DNA of 49,912 nucleotides from Caldifarciminota bacterium (GTDB lineage Bacteria; Hydrothermota; UBA3073): NCBI GenBank assembly GCA_023129165.1, contig JAGMCL010000027.1, positions 1 to 49,912 of the forward strand, read 5' to 3'. Shown piece by piece: positions 25,782 to 33,032 of this stretch (position 1 is its first letter; each line of letters starts with the position of its first letter). The notes under the pieces were generated by a model. It saw only the letters and a program-made list of their open reading frames with translations, ran no database searches and was not told where the DNA came from. The position numbers and the translations under genes were made by a program.

Positions 25782-26758
25782 TATTTACAGGACTCCCTTA
25801 TTATTAATTTTGTTGACAAGGATACATTTCGAGGCTTTTCCCTGTTAAGAATTGAATTTATTAGAGTTTCTGTGGCAAGAGAACCCATCTCCTGTTTGGG
25901 TAGGGCTACTGTTGAGAGAGGGGGAGAGGTGAATGAGACTGTATCAATATCATCAAATCCCACCATAGCAATATCTCGAGGGACTCTAATTCCCATTTCG
26001 CTGCATGCCTTGAGAGCACCCATTGCCATAACATCATTATACGAAAAAACTGCATCAGGGAGATTACCCTCAAAGGATTTCATAGCCTTATATCCACCTT
26101 GAAAATCAGGGGATTCCTCTTTAATTAAAGAAGAATCAAAACTAATCTGGTTATCCTTTAATGCCAGTTTGTAACCCTCAAATCTTCTATAAATAGTATT
26201 CTTCTCCATTATACAGGTAATATAAGCAATTCTACGACAACCAATCCCTATTAGATGATTTACTGCTTTATACGCTCCTCCCATGAGGTCTGCCATTATG
26301 GTGCTCACCCATGGGATATGGTACTCTTTTTCAATCACCACAATTGGCAGTTTCTTGGAGGATAAAATCACATCTCTCGTGACCACGCCTCCAATTAAAA
26401 TTATACCATCAACCTGTTTCTCTGCGAGAAGGTGGAAGTCAGATAATCCGATTTCAGGGTCGTCGTCTGTATCACAAAGAATCGTATTGTAATTATACTC
26501 CTTTGCCCTGTGTTCAATTGCCCGAACAACCTCAGGGAAAAAGGGATTTGTAAGTTCCGGTATTATAACACCAATAGTATAGGAACGTTTCGTTTTCAAA
26601 CCCCTTGCCAGTCTGTTTGGTCTGTAACCCATATCCTCGCATACCTCAAGAATTCTCTTACACGTACTTTCCTTAACAGGGGCAGTACCATTTAATGCTG
26701 CTGATACTGTGGATACAGAGACTCCTGCAGCCTTTGCAACGTCTTTTATAGTAGCCAT
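25781..26758 (-). CDS. LacI-family transcriptional regulator
   Basis: 325 residues from ATG 26758. Residues 1-50 are the DNA-binding helix-turn-helix and hinge (MATIKDVAKAAGVSVSTVSAALNG...RPNRLARGLKTKRS), with the usual V-S-x-x-T-V-S recognition segment. The rest is a periplasmic-binding-like effector domain (IGVIIPELTNPFF..., DGIILIGG, GYKLAL, DAVFSYNDVMAMGAL, VGFDDI). Typical length. It lies downstream of a sugar-binding lipoprotein but has its own promoter, and the operator-like palindrome in its leader suggests autoregulation. Likely controller of the glycan locus at 26.8-42.4 kb. Its effector cannot be read. No Shine-Dalgarno site precedes the ATG. The stop codon TAG is part of the deletion junction described at 25667-25781. 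Confidence 0.93.
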   Translation of the reverse strand: MATIKDVAKAAGVSVSTVSAALNGTAPVKESTCKRILEVCEDMGYRPNRLARGLKTKRSYTIGVIIPELTNPFFPEVVRAIEHRAKEYNYNTILCDTDDDPEIGLSDFHLLAEKQVDGIILIGGVVTRDVILSSKKLPIVVIEKEYHIPWVSTIMADLMGGAYKAVNHLIGIGCRRIAYITCIMEKNTIYRRFEGYKLALKDNQISFDSSLIKEESPDFQGGYKAMKSFEGNLPDAVFSYNDVMAMGALKACSEMGIRVPRDIAMVGFDDIDTVSFTSPPLSTVALPKQEMGSLATETLINSILNREKPRNVSLSTKLIIRESCK

Positions 26759-26763
26759 ATTAT

Positions 26764-26777
26764 TCGTAACGTTTCGA
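26764..26777. promoter_or_regulatory. LacI-type operator-like palindrome
   Basis: TCGTAACGTTTCGA is a 14-bp palindrome with one mismatched pair and the central CG and AACGTT core usual for LacI-family operators. It lies 5 bases upstream of the regulator's ATG and just downstream of the expected transcription start, a position suited to autorepression. Confidence 0.65.
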
Positions 26778-26790
26778 TTTTCTTTTATAA

Positions 26791-26819
26791 ATTATAATAT
26801 AAAAATAGTAATTTGTCAA
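26791..26819 (-). promoter_or_regulatory. perfect sigma-70 consensus promoter of the LacI-type gene
   Basis: On the minus strand TTGACA (26814-26819), a 17-bp spacer and TATAAT (26791-26796) match the consensus at every position. Expected transcription start is about 26784, giving a leader of roughly 26 nt that contains the operator-like palindrome. Confidence 0.8.
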
Positions 26820-26851
26820 GAAAAAAGTTTACTTTTCAGAATTTTTTAAGT

Positions 26852-28084
26852 TTAATTTACAAGCAACTCATTTATATCTTGCGTTATATCCTTCGCCGTC
26901 TCAGAGGGGGTCTTCTTGTCTAAAAAAAGTTCTTCAAGGTGTTGGTTAACAATATTACCCATTTCCTCCCACTGTGGTGTAACGGGTTGTAATCTCGCAT
27001 AGTTCATAGTTTCCAAGAAGACCTCGCTATTTTCAGGTAATTCCTCAGGGGAGAGAAAAACGGGTGAGTTTGCTATATCAACCATAGAGGGAACTGCTAA
27101 ACCAAGTTTGCCAATCACATTATTTCCACCTTTACCTGAGAAAAATCTTACAAGTTTGTATGCCTCTTTCGGGTGTTTACACTGAGAGGAGACAACAAAT
27201 GCTACCGTAAAGAGAGGTGTTACTCGCTCTTTCTTCTTTGGTAGTGGTGCTACTCCCCACTTGAAATCCATTATAGTTCTATATCTTGGAACCATCCATC
27301 TACCATACATAACCATACCAACCTTTCCAGTTGTAAATAGGTCCCTCTGAGCTGTCTGTGCAGAGGTTGGTGCAACTTTGTATTTATATGTAAGGTCATA
27401 TAAAAATTGTAGTGCTTCTATTACCTCTGGAGAATCCATAAGACATGTCTTTCGGTCCTCTGATAGAACACTTCCACCATTCGACCATATCCAGGGGAAG
27501 GTCCAGACCCAGTTTGAAAAATTCCAGAAACCAAATATATCAGGTTTACCATCTTTATCTTCATCCTTTGTAATTTTTACAGTAGCATCAAGAAAATTTT
27601 CCCATGTCCACTTCTCATCTGGATAGGAAATTCCTGCCCTGTCAAACAAATCCTTATTATAATATAAAACAAGTGGACTCCAATCTTTTGGTATTCCATA
27701 TAGATTATCTCTATATCTAAAACCGGTTAAGAGTTCTGGAAAATATTCACCAGGATTCCAGATTGTATCTTCTTGTAAAAACGGTTCAAGATTCATAAGT
27801 GAACCCCCGGAGACATATGCTGGAAAGTTCTCTATACCCATATAGAATACATCAGGTGGTGTGCCGCCACCAATCATAATCTGAAGTTTGTCAAGATATC
27901 GATTAGAGTGAATGAGCTTCAGAGAAATTTCAGGATTCTCAATCTCGAACTCTTTCTTCATCGCTTCAACAATCCTTATCTCTTCAGGACTTCCCCAGAA
28001 GAGAAGAGATAATTCTACCCTCTCCTCCTTTTTACCGCAACTGATGAGTAACAAAAAGGACAGTAGGAACAATAATTTCTTCAC
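26852..28084 (-). CDS. sugar ABC transporter substrate-binding lipoprotein (family 1)
   Basis: 410 residues from GTG 28084, behind AGGAGGAA. Lipobox LLISC (Cys near 16). Family 1 hallmarks: LSLLFWGSPEEIRIVEAMKKEF, DKLQIMIGGGTPPDVFYMG, YGIPKDWSPLVLYYNKDLFDRAGISYP, TTGKVGMVMYGRWMVPRYR. CUT1 transporters of this kind take up oligosaccharides. It is closely related to the protein at 43514-44761, and a third copy once existed downstream of the LacI-type gene. Translation starts 20 bp after the metallopeptidase-like gene. Which permease it serves is unknown; the only pair present is at 40626-42382. Confidence 0.92.
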   Translation of the reverse strand: MKKLLFLLSFLLLISCGKKEERVELSLLFWGSPEEIRIVEAMKKEFEIENPEISLKLIHSNRYLDKLQIMIGGGTPPDVFYMGIENFPAYVSGGSLMNLEPFLQEDTIWNPGEYFPELLTGFRYRDNLYGIPKDWSPLVLYYNKDLFDRAGISYPDEKWTWENFLDATVKITKDEDKDGKPDIFGFWNFSNWVWTFPWIWSNGGSVLSEDRKTCLMDSPEVIEALQFLYDLTYKYKVAPTSAQTAQRDLFTTGKVGMVMYGRWMVPRYRTIMDFKWGVAPLPKKKERVTPLFTVAFVVSSQCKHPKEAYKLVRFFSGKGGNNVIGKLGLAVPSMVDIANSPVFLSPEELPENSEVFLETMNYARLQPVTPQWEEMGNIVNQHLEELFLDKKTPSETAKDITQDINELLVN

Positions 28085-28104
28085 ATTTCCTCCTATTTAA
28101 AATA

Positions 28105-30261
28105 TTACCTTATGATAAAGCAGTCCACTCCAATGAAATAGCTACGTGATTCAGGATTTTTATCTATGATTTCAAGTCTTAGTTCATGCTTCCCCTCATC
28201 AAGGAATATCCTGCCAAACTTAATCTTTTCACTCCTTACGACTTCTGAGTTATAACCATCAAAGGCTTCACCAAAGGTTTCTCCATCTATATTCATCTGA
28301 AATATTCCATAATCGTTTGCCTTTGTGAAGTAACCCGATATTTCATAATTTTTAGATTCGGTTATATCTAATTCAAATACCACAAAATCACCAATAGAGT
28401 CAGAGGTATAAAATAACTGTTTATCTCCACTCCAGATTCCCTGCCACTCCTTACCCCAGCTTCCTATATGTTGAATCGATGCCCTGTCTCCAGATGACAT
28501 AAATGGAGGTATGTTGTCCTCACCCTCTATTGTTCCCTTTGTTTTTACCTCAAGCGGAATTATTTTGGTAATGGAATAAGGTCTATCAGTGCGTAATGCC
28601 TTTACCTTTAAATCATATCTTTCAGGCGGCAATGATTCGAAACTACCTTCAAATGTACCGTCATTATCAGGATCTAATAGTTCTATACTATCTTTTCCTG
28701 TATTTGCACCAACTTTAACCTTTATAACAGGTTTTCCTCTCTCATTAAAGACATCCGCAGTTATTTCTATATTCTCATCTTCTATACCTGTATAGTAATC
28801 TTTTGTTGTAAGATCCCATCTAAATTTACATAAGATATCGATATATCTTACTGGAATCTCAAAATCCTTTGAATTTGCTATTAACTCAACTGTATGTATA
28901 CCAAGGCATAGTTCACTGAAACTACCCCAGTGTGTTCCCAAATTATCGGTATTGTTAAGCAATATTGTATCTGTATCAAGAACAGCTTTTACATTTGCCT
29001 CCTTTATGATATTTCCTTTACTATTCAATGCCTCTTCTACTACCCTGCAGGTTATGGTAGGACTATCTCGCATATCCTTCTGAACTATAATAAGGGGTGT
29101 TGCGTCTATCATCCCGAGGTTTGTAGGATGTATGGTAACCTTAGTTGATGTCTTTAGATTACCCTTTTTTGCTGTTATGAGAATCTCTTCCTTTTCATCG
29201 AAATCTATAGGAATGGAACAAGAGTAAAGGGGGAAAGACCATATGGGATTGTCCTTTCCTTTTCTGGTATCCTCACTTCTCTCAAGCCTCTGGTTATGGA
29301 AAGGGATGGTTTTTCCCTGGATGTTAGCTGTAATAGTTGCACCTTCTACAGAGTTTCCATCCTCGTCATAGAAAAAGACTGCAAGATAAGCGGAGTTACC
29401 TTTTGCTGTTATAATCTCTCCATATAATGGAACCAGCATCTTTCTATCCTTTGGTGTAATTTTTCCATAACGTGGGGCAAGCTTGAGCCATGTCTCTTCT
29501 GGTCGATTGAGAATCCACGTGTAGTATATCTCCTGATGTTTCCATTCAAAACCGTATTCTCCCTTCTTTTCAAGTCTTGCATTCTCAAGCATCTCCTCAT
29601 CTGTAAAGTCTGGAAGAAATGTTCCTGGTAGCTCTTTCAAAAGCAGCGGCATGTTATTTGCCATATGGTCACCATGCAGCATTTCAGTATCCATTTCACA
29701 CATATAAAACATAGCATCAAGATTATGAGTAAATTCATGCACAGAAAATCCACTCATATCAGGACCCCATGTTAGAGCAGAAACTGAGAAAAAACCAGTA
29801 TTTCCCGGGTCTCCTATGAGTGAAATGGAGGTATCCGGTCCCATAGCTCCACCACCATAAATCTGGAAGGCATTCCATGGTGGAACAAAGTTTCTCCATG
29901 CATAGTAGAGCATCACCGAACTATATTTATTATTGGATACCCCCTTGCTTTTCAGATCCTCTTTTAGGGTCTTATTGGGAGAAAAGTATGTTCCACCATC
30001 AGACCTCACACCTATTTCTTTGGGAGAGAGCGTTCTGTCGATTTGAACGAAATCGATATTCAAATTCAGCAAATCTCCGAGATTATGATCGTACCAGTAT
30101 TTGAACTTTGACATTTCCTGATGGAATATCTCAATCTCAGCGGGTGTAAGAGTCCTTGTAAATGTGCTGGTGTAAAGAACGGCAAGAACATCCATATCAA
30201 GTATATTTTGTTGAGGGCTGAGAAAGATGCTTAAAGTAAGGATAGTACAGATAACACTCAT
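28105..30261 (-). CDS. putative secreted zinc metallopeptidase (HEFTH) with sugar-binding-like C-terminus
   Basis: 718 residues from ATG 30261 behind CGGAGGTATATA. Signal peptide about 1-16. Residues 20-240 hold a domain with HEFTHNLD (His175, Glu176, His179) and HGDH (196-199), a plausible zinc site: two His and a catalytic Glu, with a third ligand in the HGDH. Several Ig/bacterial-surface-like modules follow (about 285-565). Residues about 575-718 resemble the galactose-binding-like domain seen at the end of many secreted glycosidases (YFTKANDYGIFQMNIDG...GKHELRLEIIDKNPESRSYFIGVDCF). The protease domain is related to that at 35692-38292 (HEFQHNLD...HGDR). I do not recognise a named peptidase family, and it could be a non-peptidase hydrolase. 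No T9SS domain. Confidence 0.65.
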   Translation of the reverse strand: MSVICTILTLSIFLSPQQNILDMDVLAVLYTSTFTRTLTPAEIEIFHQEMSKFKYWYDHNLGDLLNLNIDFVQIDRTLSPKEIGVRSDGGTYFSPNKTLKEDLKSKGVSNNKYSSVMLYYAWRNFVPPWNAFQIYGGGAMGPDTSISLIGDPGNTGFFSVSALTWGPDMSGFSVHEFTHNLDAMFYMCEMDTEMLHGDHMANNMPLLLKELPGTFLPDFTDEEMLENARLEKKGEYGFEWKHQEIYYTWILNRPEETWLKLAPRYGKITPKDRKMLVPLYGEIITAKGNSAYLAVFFYDEDGNSVEGATITANIQGKTIPFHNQRLERSEDTRKGKDNPIWSFPLYSCSIPIDFDEKEEILITAKKGNLKTSTKVTIHPTNLGMIDATPLIIVQKDMRDSPTITCRVVEEALNSKGNIIKEANVKAVLDTDTILLNNTDNLGTHWGSFSELCLGIHTVELIANSKDFEIPVRYIDILCKFRWDLTTKDYYTGIEDENIEITADVFNERGKPVIKVKVGANTGKDSIELLDPDNDGTFEGSFESLPPERYDLKVKALRTDRPYSITKIIPLEVKTKGTIEGEDNIPPFMSSGDRASIQHIGSWGKEWQGIWSGDKQLFYTSDSIGDFVVFELDITESKNYEISGYFTKANDYGIFQMNIDGETFGEAFDGYNSEVVRSEKIKFGRIFLDEGKHELRLEIIDKNPESRSYFIGVDCFIIR

Positions 30262-30376
30262 TATATACCTCCGATTTTCAAATATATCAACTGTTACATA
30301 TGTAGGGACAGATTCCTATAGTATCAAATGACACCTGGTTCAATTTTACCTGATTTCTTCAGAGGAGTATAAAATC

Positions 30377-30446
30377 GTAGGGCAAGGCTTAAGCCTTGCA
30401 AAAGCAAACCTAAAGCCTGCCTGCCGGTAGGCAGGGTTTGCCCTAC
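30377..30446. repeat. two-hairpin repeat (GTAGGGCAA...TTGCCCTAC) carrying a 20-bp insertion
   Basis: Terminal inverted repeats GTAGGGCAA and TTGCCCTAC enclose the hairpin GCAAGGCTTAAGCCTTGC and a second, interrupted one. Removing CCTGCCTGCCGGTAGGCAGG (30416-30435) leaves GCAAACC-TAAA-GGTTTGC, a perfect hairpin. It lies in the 496-bp spacer 30262-30757, which has no gene but also carries the repeat at 30603 and a CTCCGTGTCCTTCGTGGG phrase at about 30690-30708. Confidence 0.8.
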
Positions 30447-30602
30447 ATTAATAGGTTAATAAAGGCTTCATGATTGCCCTGCTTACAAACAGGTGTCAAG
30501 CAAGTCATCATTGCTACCTGTAATATAATAATCATGTTCATCCTGTGATCAAATGATACTATTTCGATTTATGCTATTACCTATCTTTTGATATATGGAT
30601 TT

Positions 30603-30646
30603 GCATGGTTTGAAACCCCGACTGCCGTCAGGCAGGCGTGCCTACA
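30603..30646. repeat. hairpin repeat with 20-bp insertion
   Basis: Taking out CCCGACTGCCGTCAGGCAGG (30617-30636) leaves GCATGGTTTGAAACCGTGC followed by CTACA, a hairpin with GCAYGGTTT arms. The removed 20-mer, read on the other strand, matches the insertion at 42473-42492 in 19 of 20 bases. Confidence 0.7.
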
Positions 30647-30757
30647 AGCTTTTAAACAACAGAGAGTAAAGAGTTTTTTTTCTTCGTGCTCTCCGTGTCC
30701 TTCGTGGGTGAATATTTGTTAGTTTTCTGACCTTTTTCTGAGTAATTCCCTTTCTTT

Positions 30758-33025
30758 TCAATTTAAAGTGATAATTTCGATCTTTATGGGGAAGGTTTCC
30801 TGAATCCAGTTTACCTTTTTACCTCTTCCGATCTCCTTCCCATCCGCCACAACCTTTATATCTTTCCCAAGATAATCTCCATAGAAAGTAACAGGTAGGT
30901 CTCTATCTTTTGCTGTTAAGAGGAACCCATCCTCTAATACATCGCATCTTATGCCTTTTCCAAGTGTGGCTACCCTCATTTTATTAAATCCAAAGGTGTA
31001 CTCTTTCAATTTTGTATGACAGAATACTCCCATTTTTTCTGTTGTCATCTCCTCAGAGGATATAGGACAGATAGTAAGACGCTCCTGTGTGTCAAGAAAA
31101 TCTATTCCTCCAAGAAGTGATGTTATCATATCTGTCACAAGCCCGTTCCATCCAAAAAGATAGGCATATCCATCCTTTGATTTCTTCCCAATCTCAGGGT
31201 CATAATTCTCAGCAAATCTTTCTCGACCATATTCTTCCTGTGCAGAATTTAATACAAGTTCTATTGTCTTATTTATTAAAACTTCTGCCTGGTTGTAGTA
31301 CTGGTGTCTTACAAGTCCTCTTGCAAGCCACCAGTTGACACACATCCATACGGGTTTACGCCAGCATACCGCTCCCCATCTTGTTCCATATGCTGGGTCG
31401 TCTTTTGCAACTGTTGGTACAGGATACGGTGTCCAGAATTCATCCGAATTTAATAGATGTTTTACAAGATTCTCTTTTTTTTCATCAGATAGATTGTCTA
31501 AAAGGAGGGGTAGTAGGCATTCAAATGTCTTTATCTTTATAAGATTATGTGAGTCACTTCTCCTCGGGAAGAAAAGACCCGTTTCTGGATCGTAAAACTC
31601 ATTAATTATTTTTTCTTCGATCTCAAGTGCTTCTCTCTCGATTGGCTCATACTCCTCGCCGATTAGTTTTGCCATCCTGACAAGATATCTCTTATCGAGT
31701 ACAAGAAATATATTAAGAGCAATGTCCTCGACAGCCTCTCCTCCTGCCTCATCCCAGTACGGTGAATCATCTACACCACTCTCATACGAGTAGTTGAATC
31801 CATATAGATTCCTGGAGGTATATTCACAAAATCCATCTTTATCTCTATCCCTTTTTTTGTACCAGAAGTTATTGAAATTTTTAAGTCTTTGATATACCAA
31901 TTTAAGAAAATTTATTGCCCTCTCTTTATCTTCGAAGTATTCCTTTGCCTTATAGATGATAAAGGCATCCATAGAGAGAAGAGGAGGCTGGGATATCTTA
32001 GGAAATAGTGGTTGTTCTCCATTAGATAATATACAGATTGGGATAGAACCATCCTCCCGTTGATTATCAAGGTGAGTAAGGAGTGCACCCTCACATATTT
32101 TATAATCACAGGTTGGGATAAGGGGAACTGTGAGATAGGCAGTATCCCATACCCACACTCCCCGATAACAGGGTTTTGATGGAAATATTGCAGGATGGTT
32201 TATACCTGGTGGATTTTCTACACATGGCTCCACCTCGTTTACCTTTGCTATGTACATTCCATAGTAGTGTGTCTTCTTTAAATTTATATTGTTCGTATTA
32301 AGTAGTTGAAAAGCAAAATAATCGTTCCATTTTTTCTTTATTATATTTAGGATTTCATATCTCGACAGGTCTTTCCAACTTTTTATATGTTTTATTACCC
32401 TTTCCTTTTCTCTATCAATGGATATAAGCATGGGAGTATCTATTATCCTACCTTTCTGGCAGAGAAGACGATATGGTTCTTTTTTTTCTCCAATGAGAGC
32501 AGAGTGAATATCTGAAAATATATCACAGGTATCAAAAATCGTTTTAATACCTATCCAGATACCAGTTTCCTTATCTAAAAAGAGATATATTCCATCCTTT
32601 ATCTCTTGCTTCAGTGTTTCATTTAAAAAGGTAAAGATGGCTATCTCACTATTGCTCTTTATACCGTTATCTGTATAACTCACAAAAAAGGTGTTCGCAT
32701 CTATCATCGCTCCTGTAGCAGTTATTTTCGTTTCTTTAAAGGAATGGGTCTTTGAGCATCCAAACGGCATCCAGGTTATTTTATCATACTTTCCATACTT
32801 TACTTCTTCTCCATTTACAGTTGCTAATTTTGCTGCACAGTGGAGAATAACCTCATTACCATATTCCTTTACCTTATATATGGTTGTTAACCCCAGTCCT
32901 GCCTGCTCATGACGATTCATATCACCGAGATAGTGTGATGGTTCAAAAGATACAAGAAGCCAGGGGTCCCTTCCTGAAGATGAGTTCTTTACAGTAAATG
33001 AAAGAAGGTCACAGATATCCTCCAT
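30758..33025 (-). CDS. GH63-like (alpha/alpha)6-barrel glycoside hydrolase, cytoplasmic
   Basis: 755 residues from ATG 33025 behind TGAGGTAAAT, with no signal peptide, so likely cytoplasmic. A beta-rich N-terminal domain (about 1-235) precedes the barrel (about 260-690). Family motifs visible: GVWVWDTAYLTVP, ESGVDDSPYWDEAGG (the Asp region holding the general acid in GH63 and related enzymes), KPVWMCVNWWLARGL and FAENYDPEIG with the Glu of the ExYxP motif. The C-terminal 65 residues form a small beta domain. GH63 enzymes act on alpha-glucosides or mannosylglycerate; the exact substrate is not clear. It is separated by 7 bp from the upstream hydrolase gene (33033-35528), so the two are probably co-translated. 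Confidence 0.8.
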   Translation of the reverse strand: MEDICDLLSFTVKNSSSGRDPWLLVSFEPSHYLGDMNRHEQAGLGLTTIYKVKEYGNEVILHCAAKLATVNGEEVKYGKYDKITWMPFGCSKTHSFKETKITATGAMIDANTFFVSYTDNGIKSNSEIAIFTFLNETLKQEIKDGIYLFLDKETGIWIGIKTIFDTCDIFSDIHSALIGEKKEPYRLLCQKGRIIDTPMLISIDREKERVIKHIKSWKDLSRYEILNIIKKKWNDYFAFQLLNTNNINLKKTHYYGMYIAKVNEVEPCVENPPGINHPAIFPSKPCYRGVWVWDTAYLTVPLIPTCDYKICEGALLTHLDNQREDGSIPICILSNGEQPLFPKISQPPLLSMDAFIIYKAKEYFEDKERAINFLKLVYQRLKNFNNFWYKKRDRDKDGFCEYTSRNLYGFNYSYESGVDDSPYWDEAGGEAVEDIALNIFLVLDKRYLVRMAKLIGEEYEPIEREALEIEEKIINEFYDPETGLFFPRRSDSHNLIKIKTFECLLPLLLDNLSDEKKENLVKHLLNSDEFWTPYPVPTVAKDDPAYGTRWGAVCWRKPVWMCVNWWLARGLVRHQYYNQAEVLINKTIELVLNSAQEEYGRERFAENYDPEIGKKSKDGYAYLFGWNGLVTDMITSLLGGIDFLDTQERLTICPISSEEMTTEKMGVFCHTKLKEYTFGFNKMRVATLGKGIRCDVLEDGFLLTAKDRDLPVTFYGDYLGKDIKVVADGKEIGRGKKVNWIQETFPIKIEIITLN

Positions 33026-33032
33026 ATTTACC

